From Sporocytophaga sp. (GTDB lineage Bacteria; Bacteroidota; Bacteroidia; Cytophagales; Cytophagaceae): a stretch of 64,000 nt of DNA. Below are positions 1-8,456 of this stretch, piece by piece; the stretch's first letter is position 1; each line of letters begins with the position of its first letter. The stretch is taken from the NCBI GenBank assembly GCA_024707265.1, contig JANQAB010000002.1, positions 330,188 through 394,187 on the forward strand. Reading direction: 5' to 3'. The translations under genes were made by a program, and so were the position numbers. The notes below the pieces were generated by a model that was not told the DNA's origin, searched no databases, and saw only the letters and a program-made list of their open reading frames with translations.

Positions 1-2
1 AT

Positions 3-1712
3 ATCAATGGTACGAATGGGTTTATCATAGATCAAAGCGGTATCAATGAAATAACTGGTGCCGGTGATGTGAATGGCGACGGCATCAGTGATATCATTCT
101 AGGGCAGGCACATTGGAGTGGGCAAACCTGGGTGATTTTTGGTAAAAATGGAAACTTCCCTGCTACTGTTACTTCAACTTATGTTGATGGGGTAAATGGT
201 TTCAAAGTATCCTCAGCTAATAATACTTCCAGACCTTCTTATCACGTTGGCTCTGCAGGAGATATTAATAATGATGGCTATGATGATATAATTATAGGAA
301 ATTGGTCACAGAGTATTACAACAAATGCGAAGCTGACTCATGTCGTATTTGGCAGACCTGCACCTTTTCCTGCATTGATTGATATCAATACATTAAATGG
401 AACCAACGGGTTTGCTATTGAAAATTATGGCGGGTCATTTTTGAAGTGGGTTGGTAAAGTTGGAGATATCAATGGAGATGGTATTGATGATATCTACTCA
501 GATAACAGTATTATAATGGGGTCTTCCAAGCCTTTTCCTGCCGTTGTAACAAAAGATAATACATTAGATGGGAAAAAAGGATTTCTAATTCCAAATGTTG
601 GTTTATCGATGTCTTCTGCTGGTGATCTTAATTTTGACGGAGTAGATGATTTCATTGCAATTGCTTCAGGTCAGGAAGCCTATGTCATATTTGGTAGGAA
701 AAACGGATTTGATGCAACGTTCAATGTTGCGGATTTAGACGGGGCAAAAGGATTTAAAATTAAAGATCTATCTATCTCCAATATTGGTCGACCAGTTGGT
801 GGAAATCACGATTTTAATGGGGATGGTAAAGCTGATTTTGTAATAGGTAGCGAATATACTCAATCCAAAGGTGTTGTTTATGTGGTGTTTGGAGGAGACC
901 ATATTGTATTGCCATTGGAAGATACTTATCCAAAGGTTTCAAAATTAGGTTATGAAAGCTTTGATTTTGAGGTGAAAGCTAAAGAAAAAGGAACCATATA
1001 TTATGCTATCTTTAAAGGAACGCCACAGGCTATAACGAAGCAAAGCGTTATTCGTTCAGGGCTGAATGCATTGCAGTTTGGTGCTATCTCTGTGGAGAAT
1101 GTAAATACAATTATCACTAAAACGATTACTGATCTTGCGATGGGAACTTCCTATACTGTTTATCTGTATCAGGAAGATGAAATAGGCAATATTGGAACAA
1201 TCTATAAACTGGAGAATATAAAAACCCTAACAGATACAGAAGGGCCGACATTCTTAGTATGTCCTTCTGATCAGATGGTAGGGGAAAGCGTATTGCCAAA
1301 CTTCCTGGATCTGGTTGAAGTAGCTGATAATCGTGATGAAAATCCAAGTGTGAGTCAAACACCTGCTGCTGGTAAAAATATGATAGATGGAATGATTATT
1401 ACCATTACAGCTGTCGATAACCTCAATAATTACTCTACATGTACTTTTAAAGTATACAGCTTGCCTACGTCCATAAATGACGCTACAAATGCAGGCATAA
1501 AAGTTTACCCAAATCCGGTCCAAAACATGATTTATCTTGATGGAGATGCTAACTATCATTATAAAATTGTGAATGTAGTAGGCTTGAATTGTATGGAAGG
1601 TGTCACAAATTCTACCATAAACGTAGAATCATTAAACGCAGGATTTTATACTATTCAGCTTTACACTCAAGATGGTCAGTTGCGCCATCAGCAAAAACTG
1701 GTAAAAGAATAA
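3..1712 (+). CDS. FG-GAP repeat protein with T9SS C-terminal sorting domain (5' end outside window)
   Basis: The reading frame is open from the left edge, so the N-terminus lies upstream of the window. At least five FG-GAP/integrin-like repeats are visible, each with a Ca-binding D-x-N-x-D-G-x-x-D loop (GDVNGDGISD, GDINNDGYDD, GDINGDGIDD, GDLNFDGVDD, FNGDGKADF), and they should build a beta-propeller. They are followed by a fibronectin/HYR-like segment and a C-terminal T9SS sorting domain (KVYPNPVQN). The family is secreted through the outer membrane and often surface-anchored; adhesion or polymer binding is the usual guess, but no catalytic motif is seen. A strong terminator follows directly. 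Confidence 0.85.
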   Translation: MNGTNGFIIDQSGINEITGAGDVNGDGISDIILGQAHWSGQTWVIFGKNGNFPATVTSTYVDGVNGFKVSSANNTSRPSYHVGSAGDINNDGYDDIIIGNWSQSITTNAKLTHVVFGRPAPFPALIDINTLNGTNGFAIENYGGSFLKWVGKVGDINGDGIDDIYSDNSIIMGSSKPFPAVVTKDNTLDGKKGFLIPNVGLSMSSAGDLNFDGVDDFIAIASGQEAYVIFGRKNGFDATFNVADLDGAKGFKIKDLSISNIGRPVGGNHDFNGDGKADFVIGSEYTQSKGVVYVVFGGDHIVLPLEDTYPKVSKLGYESFDFEVKAKEKGTIYYAIFKGTPQAITKQSVIRSGLNALQFGAISVENVNTIITKTITDLAMGTSYTVYLYQEDEIGNIGTIYKLENIKTLTDTEGPTFLVCPSDQMVGESVLPNFLDLVEVADNRDENPSVSQTPAAGKNMIDGMIITITAVDNLNNYSTCTFKVYSLPTSINDATNAGIKVYPNPVQNMIYLDGDANYHYKIVNVVGLNCMEGVTNSTINVESLNAGFYTIQLYTQDGQLRHQQKLVKE

Positions 1713-1737
1713 TAGGCTTTAATCTCCATTTTCATTA

Positions 1738-1778
1738 AGTACAGGCTGTGCTTTAAAGCTTCAGCCTGTACTTTTTTT
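1738..1778 (+). terminator. Rho-independent terminator after the FG-GAP gene
   Basis: An 11-bp perfect stem (agtacaggctg / cagcctgtact) with a 13-nt loop is followed by seven T residues. It lies 26 nt after the stop codon. Confidence 0.85.
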
Positions 1779-2217
1779 ATGCTTCTTTCGTAGTTTATAG
1801 TAGGGGAAAGCTCCTTTTAATTAGCTTTTCCTTTATTTTATCCTTTCTGTTTCTGTTTCTGTTCGCGCATCAAAAATCGGATCAGTGGGCTGATTTTTTT
1901 TATTGTTCCGTATTTTCATGGATATAGTATAGGTGAAAATACAGTGTGCCATTATTAAATATATACACTAGATTTGATTAATAATGGAGAATCTTTTTAT
2001 AACATATAATCTGCAACAACTCACCACCGGGCAGCGCTTTGCTTTCCCTGCAGATTCTGTATGTTATGAGTCCTATAAATATAATCGTCTTCTATCTCTC
2101 CCTTCTAAAGACTTTATTAATTAATCCCCGATCCATTCTTTTTATCTAAAGGGGTTCGGGGAATTCAGTTACTTCATTTGAGTTCCTGTTTCTACTATTA
2201 ATAATTAGTCTTTAGCT
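1779..2217. other. Intergenic region with inverted repeats and a possible 46-aa ORF
   Basis: This 440-bp gap holds a 9-bp perfect inverted repeat (gtattttca 1910-1918 / tgaaaatac 1934-1942) that could be an operator. It also holds a small ORF at 1984-2124 (46 aa, begins MENLFITYN) with no recognisable family, and an 8-bp inverted repeat tccccga / tcgggga around 2123-2160. The small ORF is only a possibility, with no homology or ribosome-binding evidence. Confidence 0.3.
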
Positions 2218-3546
2218 ATGTTAAAAAAAATATTTCTTGAGCCAGTCGAAAAAATTATTTTCCTGGCAGCCATATGCCTTACAGCAATAACCATTTTTGT
2301 TGCCATCTATATAGCAAGTGATATACTTGTTGTTGTTAGTGTTGTGTTAACTGTATCTGTTCTTGTATTACAGAAAATAATCTCGTCTGAAAGCTGGTAT
2401 TTTCGGAAGGCAGCTATTCATGAAAAAATTGTCAAGAATTCTGACTGGTTGAGCCATGGTATTAAAGCTTTAGCATTTCGACTGCTTTCTGATAAAAGGA
2501 ATAAATATTACTGGCTATCCTGTATCAAAATAAGAAATGCGTCTGTTATCGCGGCCTCTGATCCTTCTGCCATTAAAAGGTCTGATTATATGCCTGATGA
2601 GTTTATGATAGTTGCTGGGCATCGTCCTGAAATGCCTAAGGGAGATTTAAGAGTGCATATCGGAAGCAGCCAATGTATGCAGCCATATTTTATGAATGTT
2701 ATCCATTTCAGGAATAGCAGTTTTTACTTTCAGCTAGAGGGGAGTAGCATTGACTCTCCTCACATATTTGATAAAAATGATATTGTGCTGGAGATAGAAA
2801 ATAATTGTCCTTTTATGTTAAATGAAAGATTTAATGAAATGCTATTTCTTCAAACAGCCTTGAGGCCCAATGTTAAAATGATAGAGATCGATCTATCCCT
2901 AATATTGACGGGCTTTTCCAGTGAAGGTATTAGAATCGATAGAATCAGAGAACTGCTAAGTTTTGTCTGGAAGGTCAGACGTATCACAATGGGAAAGCCT
3001 GTAGGAATTAAGCTCACAAAGTACAACAGAGGTTGTTTGTCTGATCTTTGCAGTGAGATCAATAAGTCAATAACTATTCCGGATTTTATCACGCTTTCCG
3101 AGGAGTTTTATGAATCTTATAAGGCCCATCCTGCAAATGAAGGCAAAGAACAGGATGATTTCTATGTCTCCGCAAGCAAGATCTTAAGGATGCATAAGCT
3201 GGATGAAGAAGTTAAAATCATTGCAGAAGGAACAGTAGAGTCCGGGTTTGATCTTTATAAATCCTTTGCTCTGGGTGTCTCTGGCTGGTTCCTTAACTCA
3301 GGAGTTTATATCAAGCCGATGAATGCTGAATATATCCTTTCTGATAAATATGAAGCCAGAGAAGAGTTATTGAATAGTTGCTTTGAATTTATGAAGCTCG
3401 GTGGATATACTGAAACATGGCAGGTAGAACCATATTCCATATACAAAAAGGATATCAAGGGCAAATACAATTCACTTTATGATATATACTTTCAAAAAGC
3501 CGGAGGAGTTTCCTTTGCTTCGATTAAACATTTCAATCTAAACTAA
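2218..3546 (+). CDS. Membrane-anchored, degenerate glutamate-synthase-like (GltB/FMN-binding family) protein
   Basis: The N-terminus has two membrane segments (about residues 12-52), as in the membrane-linked 'FMN-binding glutamate synthase family'. Several GltB-like landmarks can be lined up by eye: HIGSSQCMQPY (family: IGG-QC-QPY), LRPNVKMIEIDLS (family: NPNVKMIEIKLSQGAKPGHGG), GKPVGIKL, and the final barrel strand IIAEGTVESGFDLYKSFALG. The parts that make an enzyme are missing: the glycine-rich flavin and substrate loops (AMSFG, GEGG, KPGHGG) are replaced by unrelated residues, and the FeS cysteine cluster is absent. It is probably a catalytically dead relative. A GreA/B-C domain protein starts 9 nt downstream, so the two are likely cotranscribed. 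The function is unknown. Confidence 0.6.
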   Translation: MLKKIFLEPVEKIIFLAAICLTAITIFVAIYIASDILVVVSVVLTVSVLVLQKIISSESWYFRKAAIHEKIVKNSDWLSHGIKALAFRLLSDKRNKYYWLSCIKIRNASVIAASDPSAIKRSDYMPDEFMIVAGHRPEMPKGDLRVHIGSSQCMQPYFMNVIHFRNSSFYFQLEGSSIDSPHIFDKNDIVLEIENNCPFMLNERFNEMLFLQTALRPNVKMIEIDLSLILTGFSSEGIRIDRIRELLSFVWKVRRITMGKPVGIKLTKYNRGCLSDLCSEINKSITIPDFITLSEEFYESYKAHPANEGKEQDDFYVSASKILRMHKLDEEVKIIAEGTVESGFDLYKSFALGVSGWFLNSGVYIKPMNAEYILSDKYEAREELLNSCFEFMKLGGYTETWQVEPYSIYKKDIKGKYNSLYDIYFQKAGGVSFASIKHFNLN

Positions 3547-3555
3547 CAGACATTT

Positions 3556-3936
3556 ATGAAAAAGGAAATTATTTTATCCAAACAAGACTATGATCTTATT
3601 ACAAGTCTTATCAAAAATAGTCCGTCAGATTTTTCTCAGTATAGTTTAAAGAAGCTTAGTACTGAATTGAGATCTGCTAAAGTAGTGGATGGTGAAAGCC
3701 TTCCTGTTGATGTAATAAGGGTAAATTCTGAAGTAGAAATTTTCGATGAGAAAGAAAAGAAGAGTATGACCTTTAAGCTTGTTCCACCTTCTTTTTCTAA
3801 TCTGAAAGAAAACAAACTCTCGATAATCGCACCTCTTGGTTCTGCTCTTATTGGTTATAGAAAGGGAGACCTGGTAGAGTGGGAAGTACCGGCGGGTAAA
3901 AAGGTATTTAAGATTAAAGAGGTAAAAAATTCCTGA
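3556..3936 (+). CDS. GreA/GreB C-terminal domain protein (Rnk-like)
   Basis: This 126-aa protein has a short helical N-terminus and a C-terminal FKBP-like GreA/GreB domain (VIRVNSEVEIFD, APLGSALIGYRKGDLVEWEVP). Proteins of this layout, typified by Rnk, bind RNA polymerase near the secondary channel. They lack the long coiled coil with acidic tip of true Gre factors, so they are not expected to stimulate transcript cleavage. It lies 9 nt after the glutamate-synthase-like gene, probably in one transcript. The domain assignment is good; the physiological role is inferred. Confidence 0.8.
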   Translation: MKKEIILSKQDYDLITSLIKNSPSDFSQYSLKKLSTELRSAKVVDGESLPVDVIRVNSEVEIFDEKEKKSMTFKLVPPSFSNLKENKLSIIAPLGSALIGYRKGDLVEWEVPAGKKVFKIKEVKNS

Positions 3937-3974
3937 AGAGAAGGCATTCTGTTTTTAACGCTTGTTAATAGTTA

Positions 3975-4074
3975 TTAACATACAGAAATTCACAGAGATC
4001 ATGTTCAGCAGTTATCACATTATCCTGATGCTTGTGTTAATTGGCTGAGCATTCTCTGTGTTTCTCTGTATAAT
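3975..4074. repeat. cacagag-type palindromic repeat, left flank of the GxxExxY remnant
   Basis: A segment with acagaaattcacagagatca and, in inverse orientation about 70 bp later, ctctgtgtttctctgtataa. Together they form an imperfect inverted repeat. A related structure lies on the other side of the GxxExxY remnant. Confidence 0.5.
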
Positions 4075-4102
4075 AATTTAGAATGTAAATACTGAAACTA
4101 CT

Positions 4103-4472
4103 TTAGACTCTGTATCTTTTAATTCTGTTTTTAAACAATGAAACGTTATAGTTTATAAATAATCTCAGTTCTTTATTGGCAAATTTTAAATATGTTAGAA
4201 TCTGACCTTCATGTATAGGGAGAAAAGCTTCTGCAATTTTTAGCTCAAGTACAACACAGTTCTGAACAAGCAAATCCATCCTATAGCCTTTTTCTAGTTT
4301 AATTTCTTTGTACGCAATTGCTACAGTTTTTGTCTTTCTGCTTTCAGGTTTTTTTGAGTTAATTCAAAAATAAGCATTCTTCATATGCTGATTCAAATAA
4401 GCCTGATCCCAAGTGTTTATGAACTTCGATAGCACTCCGATTATTTTTTCTGTTATAGCGTTTAAAATTCAT
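4103..4472 (-). pseudogene. GxxExxY protein gene, broken by several frameshifts
   Basis: Read on the minus strand, three frames piece together a GxxExxY-family protein. The pieces are AITEKIIG, then SAIEVHKHLGSGLFESAYEE (which contains the defining G-L-F-E-S-A-Y), then NLKAERQK, then TVAIAYKEIKLEKGYRMDLL, VVLELK, LPIHEGQILTYLK and a normal C-terminus. At least three indels separate the pieces, and the AITEKIIG frame has no start codon. The family is small (about 125 aa) and related to PD-(D/E)XK nuclease folds, as the retained E-x-K strand (LELK) suggests; its role is unknown. Unlike the single homopolymer indels elsewhere in the window, this looks like true decay. Confidence 0.75.
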
Positions 4473-4503
4473 ATAGCTGGTTTTTGTTTTTTAAATGGAA
4501 AAT

Positions 4504-4640
4504 ATTACACAGAGAAGGCACAGAGCGTCACGGAGAATAATTATCAAAATTTCGATGTACCATTATCATTTACTTTAATCTTAATAATAAAATTTCTCAG
4601 TGTATTTCCGTGTCTCCTCCGCGTGTCTATGTGTCCCAAT
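4504..4640. repeat. cacagag-type palindromic repeat, right flank of the GxxExxY remnant
   Basis: The arm acacagagaaggcacagag plus cacggagaa is matched about 90 bp later by tttccgtgtctcc and gtgtctatgtgt, giving a long imperfect hairpin. The same vocabulary (cacagag, ctctgtg) occurs at 3975-4074, so the remnant is bracketed by related palindromes. About 200 bp between here and the next gene hold nothing else that I recognise. Confidence 0.5.
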
Positions 4641-4841
4641 TTCCGTTATCTTAAAAAGAATTTTACTATTGTCTTTAACTCAATGTGTTAAGAGGCGTTT
4701 ATGCAACATCATTCTACGATAAAAGCATTAAAATTATCAAAAGAAGCTTATCGATATCCAGAGAAATAACAATATTTGCATAAAGGAAAAGACGCTTTCA
4801 ATTCTTTTTATTAGTTTCAATACATTAATCACAATAAAATA

Positions 4842-5177
4842 ATGACAGAAGAAAACAAACCATGCCCTCAATGTAAATCACCTTATGGATATTTTAGCGG
4901 ATCACTAATGATGTGCCCGGAATGCGGAAACGAGTGGGATCCTAATGAAGTGGAAGAAGCAGGACTTGTAGTAAAGGATGCGAATGGAAATGTTCTGAAA
5001 GATGGTGATTCTGTAGTGGTAATCAAAAATTTACCGGTAAAAGGATCTCCACAGCCCGTAAAAGCAGGTACAAAAGTGAAAAACATTAAGCTAGTGGAGG
5101 GTGATCACAATATAGACTGCAAAATCGATGGATTCGGCTCTATGGCTTTGAAATCGGAATTTGTGAAAAAGGCATAA
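4842..5177 (+). CDS. yjdM: Zinc ribbon protein YjdM (PhnA family)
   Basis: This 111-aa protein has the N-terminal zinc ribbon of the family (CPQC at about residues 8-11, CPEC at about 27-30) and the compact SH3-like C-terminal domain ([20 protein letters not shown], ending in LKSEFVKKA). Length and motifs match YjdM, formerly called PhnA. The old link to phosphonate metabolism is not supported for the family in general, and its cellular role is unclear. It stands alone, with the decayed GxxExxY region upstream and a convergent gene downstream. Confidence 0.9.
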   Translation: MTEENKPCPQCKSPYGYFSGSLMMCPECGNEWDPNEVEEAGLVVKDANGNVLKDGDSVVVIKNLPVKGSPQPVKAGTKVKNIKLVEGDHNIDCKIDGFGSMALKSEFVKKA

Positions 5178-5220
5178 CAATAAATTTAGAATCAACTCGG
5201 TGAAATAAAATGGAGTTGAT

Positions 5221-5874
5221 TTATAGTAGATTTAAAAAAGAGGGCTGTCTTACTTTTGAGACAGCCCTCTTTTTTAAGAGTGAGTTTCGCAATATTTTTT
5301 TATGTAGTAGTAATATCTCTTTTTTTCTCCCTTTATCTGCTTTGTATTCTGCAAACAATTGCTCATCCCTTTTAAGTATTTCTTCAATGCTTTCCCTATT
5401 TAGTTCATACTCAAGTCCGTTGTTTATATTCAATACATAAGGTGTAAGTCTGTTTACTGTACTTCCTGCTCCTCCTGGGTTATGTAAATATGAAGTCGAA
5501 ACAGTATTGAAATAACTATATTTTCCAAGTAATTCCAGTTTATTAAAAATGTGATCATATTTCGAAAAAGACAATCCTTCTGCTTTATACACATCCTTAC
5601 CATCACAGAATCCCCATATCTGTTTCATTTTTACATCTGTACTATCCTCAATCCGCATTTTATACTGAACATAACTCTCAAAGAATCCATGAATGGTTTT
5701 GCTCTCTTTGGCTCTCACTTTACATTTTATCGAAGGTTTGTTATTTTTAAATTCGCTGAAGCTAAGGTAAAGACCTTCAACCTTGCTGGAATCCTTAAAA
5801 ATCGGAGCCTGACCAAGGGCGTTGATATACATTAATAATGTACAAAAAGTGATTGAGAAAAGTTTTAAAGACAT
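5221..5874 (-). CDS. Secreted hypothetical protein
   Basis: A 217-aa protein with a cleavable signal peptide (about residues 1-21, ending INALGQA) and a mature domain rich in beta and polar residues. I do not recognise a family. The C-terminal half is highly charged (EILKRDEQLF, KADKGRKKE). The last 15 or so codons run through a strong terminator-like hairpin at 5234-5275, so the true C-terminus may be shorter and a small indel near the 3' end is possible. Confidence 0.6.
   Translation of the reverse strand: MSLKLFSITFCTLLMYINALGQAPIFKDSSKVEGLYLSFSEFKNNKPSIKCKVRAKESKTIHGFFESYVQYKMRIEDSTDVKMKQIWGFCDGKDVYKAEGLSFSKYDHIFNKLELLGKYSYFNTVSTSYLHNPGGAGSTVNRLTPYVLNINNGLEYELNRESIEEILKRDEQLFAEYKADKGRKKEILLLHKKILRNSLLKKRAVSKVRQPSFLNLL
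5234..5275. terminator. Bidirectional terminator overlapping the 3' end of the secreted hypothetical gene
   Basis: A near-perfect 17-bp stem (aaaaaagagggctgtct / agacagccctctttttt) with an 8-nt loop and runs of A and T on both sides. It sits between the convergent yjdM and secreted-protein genes, but lies inside the latter's reading frame. Confidence 0.8.
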
Positions 5875-6000
5875 TTTGACCTAAGACAATTTTATGTAAT
5901 ATTAAAAATACTTTATTTTTTTTGATCTAAGAAGGAAGGCAGAAGTGTATAGGGATATAATATTTGAAATATTGTATCATTTTGAGCATTCATTGGAATT

Positions 6001-6099
6001 ATGAGGCAAGTTCAAAACTTTGTTTTAATGAGTTTAAATGAACTTTCCGTTAAGGAGAAGCAACTTTTAGGAAAAATTAAACGTTCGTATCGTAAGTAG
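6001..6099 (+). CDS. Possible 32-aa small protein
   Basis: A short ORF starting MRQVQNFVLMSL, basic at the C-terminus (KIKRSYRK). Its stop codon lies just before a TAnnTTTG promoter element. There is no family match and no clear ribosome-binding site, so this is a weak candidate. Confidence 0.2.
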   Translation: MRQVQNFVLMSLNELSVKEKQLLGKIKRSYRK

Positions 6100-6107
6100 A
6101 AAATTTC

Positions 6108-6225
6108 TATTTTTGTAAAAAGATAAAAGAATAAAGTCCTCTATGTAAAATTAATTTCTTTCAGGAAAACGAATTGTTCCCGGCATTTGCCTGGTACACA
6201 GTATCCACTTTTAAAGAAAGAAATT
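6108..6225 (+). promoter_or_regulatory. Promoter -7 element and structured leader of the ABC-F gene
   Basis: tattttttg-like sequence at 6108-6115 fits the Bacteroidota -7 consensus TAnnTTTG exactly. The roughly 100-nt leader that follows contains an ATG-TAA start-stop pair (6142-6147). It also contains an 11-bp perfect inverted repeat (taatttctttc 6152-6162 / gaaagaaatta 6216-6226) whose right arm abuts the ABC-F start codon. The pairing could hide the translation start. Antibiotic-resistance ABC-F genes are often controlled by leader attenuation; whether that happens here is inference. Confidence 0.4.
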
Positions 6226-7815
6226 ATGATTATTCTTCAGAATCTCACATATATACATCCCAATAAAGATTTATTGTTTGATAATATAGATCTTACAGTA
6301 AACGATAAAGACAAAATTGCTCTAATAGGCAATAACGGTTCCGGTAAATCCACATTGATAAAAATCATAGCAGGAATTGTTCCGCCATCTGCAGGGCTTT
6401 TAAATACCAGTTCTAAGCCCTATTATATCCCACAGATCTTTGGCCAGTTTAATGAACATACAATTGCCCAGGCGCTTCAGATTGAAGATAAGCTGAATGC
6501 TTTGTGGAAAATTCTTAAAGGCGATGTCAGTGATTCGAATTTCGCCACTCTCAATGACGACTGGACTATTGAAGAAAGATCTTATACAGCTCTTGCCCAC
6601 TGGGGCTTACAGGGATTAGACCTGAATCAACACATGAGTACTTTAAGTGGAGGACAAAAGACCCAGGTTTTTCTCGCAGAAATGATGATCCATCAGCCTG
6701 ATATTATATTGATGGATGAACCTAGTAACCATTTGGATTCAAGCGGAAGAAGCCTTCTGTATGATTTTATTCAGTCATGTGCCTCAACCTTAGTTGTAAT
6801 AAGCCATGACAGAAAGCTTCTGAATATGCTTGAAACAGTTATAGAGTTGAGCAGCAAAGGGCTGTCAGCATATGGTGGTAATTATGATTTTTATAAAGAG
6901 CAGAAACTATCGGAAAGACAAGCACTTGATCACGATTTAAAAAGCAAGGAAAAGGAATTAAGGAAAGCAAAAGAAACTGAACGAGAGGCCTTGGAGCGCC
7001 AGCAAAGGGCAGATGCAAGAGGAAAGAAAAAGCAGGAGAAAGCAGGGCTTCCGAGGATATCTATGAACACCTTAAAAAACAAAGCGGAAAATAGCACTGC
7101 GAAAACGAAAGGTGTTCATGCTGAAAAGACAGGCATGCTTTCACAGGAACTTCATGACTTACGAAAGGAATTACCCGAGGCAGATAAGATTAAATTTGGT
7201 TTTGATAATTCTTCATTGCATAAAGGAAAAATTCTTTGTTCAGTAAAAGAAATCAACCATAATTATGACCAAAATTTTTTATGGAAGGAAGCTCTGAGCT
7301 TTCAGATAACAAGTGGTGAAAGACTTGTAGTGAAAGGACTGAACGGAAAAGGCAAAACAACTCTTATCAAAATTATTCTGGGAAAAATTAAACCCTTAAT
7401 AGGAACGATATATAAAGCGGATTGTAAAACAGTCTATATAGACCAGGAGTATTCCATCATAGACAATGATCTAAATGTTTATGAGCAGGCACAGACGTTT
7501 AATACAGCCTCTCTTCAGGAGCATGAAATCAAAATCAGGTTAAATAGGTTTCTTTTCACTAAAGATGATTGGGGTAAGTCGTGTTCTGTTTTAAGCGGAG
7601 GTGAAAAGATGCGGCTGATGCTTTGCTGTTTGATCATAAGCAGTCAGGTGCCTGATATTATTGTGCTGGACGAACCAACCAATAATCTTGATATTCAAAA
7701 CGTCGAAATCATGACTGCAGCTATCAATGAGTATGAAGGAACGCTAATAGTTGTTTCGCATGATGAATATTTTCTGAAGCAGATAGGAGCAGAGAGGGAG
7801 ATAGAGTTGAAGTAG
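6226..7815 (+). CDS. ABC-F family ATPase
   Basis: This 529-aa soluble protein has two ABC ATPase domains and no membrane segments. Domain 1 has Walker A GNNGSGKST, signature LSGGQKTQV and Walker B ILMDEPSNHLD. A charged linker of about 100 residues (SKEKELRKAKETEREA) follows. Domain 2 has Walker A GLNGKGKTT, signature LSGGEKMRL and Walker B IVLDEPTNNLD. ABC-F proteins act on the ribosome, as translation factors or antibiotic target-protection proteins. The ATG at 6226 is preferred over the upstream TTG at 6187 because homology to ABC-F N-termini begins with MIILQNLTYI. A protective role is possible given the leader, but the sequence does not decide it. Confidence 0.85.
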   Translation: MIILQNLTYIHPNKDLLFDNIDLTVNDKDKIALIGNNGSGKSTLIKIIAGIVPPSAGLLNTSSKPYYIPQIFGQFNEHTIAQALQIEDKLNALWKILKGDVSDSNFATLNDDWTIEERSYTALAHWGLQGLDLNQHMSTLSGGQKTQVFLAEMMIHQPDIILMDEPSNHLDSSGRSLLYDFIQSCASTLVVISHDRKLLNMLETVIELSSKGLSAYGGNYDFYKEQKLSERQALDHDLKSKEKELRKAKETEREALERQQRADARGKKKQEKAGLPRISMNTLKNKAENSTAKTKGVHAEKTGMLSQELHDLRKELPEADKIKFGFDNSSLHKGKILCSVKEINHNYDQNFLWKEALSFQITSGERLVVKGLNGKGKTTLIKIILGKIKPLIGTIYKADCKTVYIDQEYSIIDNDLNVYEQAQTFNTASLQEHEIKIRLNRFLFTKDDWGKSCSVLSGGEKMRLMLCCLIISSQVPDIIVLDEPTNNLDIQNVEIMTAAINEYEGTLIVVSHDEYFLKQIGAEREIELK

Positions 7816-7834
7816 TAGCTCTGTTGTAAATAAA

Positions 7835-7883
7835 GGCACAAACGATTAAGCTCCAAAAAATCGGAGCTTTTATCGTTTGTACC
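7835..7883. terminator. Bidirectional terminator between ABC-F and the lipoprotein array
   Basis: A long stem (caaacgat-aagctcc / ggagctt-atcgtttg) with an AT loop, flanked by A and T runs. It serves both convergent genes. Confidence 0.85.
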
Positions 7884-7886
7884 TTT

Positions 7887-8360
7887 TTAATTGCCTTTAG
7901 CATAGAGATAATCCTGCTCTGCGAAGGTGAATTGATATTCAACTTGAATTGTATACCTGTCCTCTGAAAGTATTATACATTCATAGTTTTTTTCGTTAAA
8001 GAGGTTTCTTGGATTTTCGAATTGAATTGCTTTAGGGTGACTTCCTGGGATCGTTTGTTTATAATGAAAAGAATTTATGCTATCGTCGAAAACTACAAAA
8101 CAGGAATCATAGAACATCATGTTAGTTGCGTATGATGGACCTTTGAACTTTGCTCTCCCTCCTCCTCCATGAACCTTAACGGTTTGATTCTTTGGAATTA
8201 ATTCTATACCCATAGTATCTATATTTCCTTTATAGTATGGGTATATTTTTATATTCTGATTTGATTTATTAATGATTATAGTATGTACCCGTGTTTGGCC
8301 TTCAGGTTTGCAACCTAATTGCACCAGTATGATAGCAAGAAGAATCAAGATTGATTTCAT
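7887..8360 (-). CDS. Array lipoprotein 5 (distal member of the paralogous family)
   Basis: This 157-aa lipoprotein starts at MKSILILLAIILVQLGC, with the lipobox cysteine followed by KPEG. A longer ORF begins at 8423, but the signal peptide fixes the start at 8360. The mature part is a compact beta-rich domain with the landmarks shared by five consecutive genes: a KNQT-type turn, a GRAKF-type loop, FDDSINSFHY, a NPRN(L/I)-N-Y-E segment and the C-terminal signature EQDYLYAKGN. The family is unknown to me. It has its own hairpin terminators on both sides. Surface location is inferred from the acidic residues after the lipid anchor. Confidence 0.75.
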   Translation of the reverse strand: MKSILILLAIILVQLGCKPEGQTRVHTIIINKSNQNIKIYPYYKGNIDTMGIELIPKNQTVKVHGGGGRAKFKGPSYATNMMFYDSCFVVFDDSINSFHYKQTIPGSHPKAIQFENPRNLFNEKNYECIILSEDRYTIQVEYQFTFAEQDYLYAKGN

Positions 8361-8409
8361 GGGTAATAAGTTAGGTTTATGAATGTATTTAGTGTATTTA
8401 GTTATGGTT

Positions 8410-8445
8410 TCTAAAAGGCCCAATCAATTATTTGGGCCTTTTAGA
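8410..8445. terminator. Hairpin between array lipoproteins 4 and 5
   Basis: A 13-bp perfect stem (tctaaaaggccca / tgggccttttaga) with a 10-nt loop. On the minus strand the stem ends in a TTTT run, which fits a terminator for the gene at 8457-8939. Confidence 0.7.
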
Positions 8446-8456
8446 AAAAATAAAAT

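Noticed and set aside
4413..4691. 92-aa plus-strand ORF over the GxxExxY remnant
   Set aside because: Overlaps the minus-strand remnant and the palindromic repeat; composition shows no protein signal.
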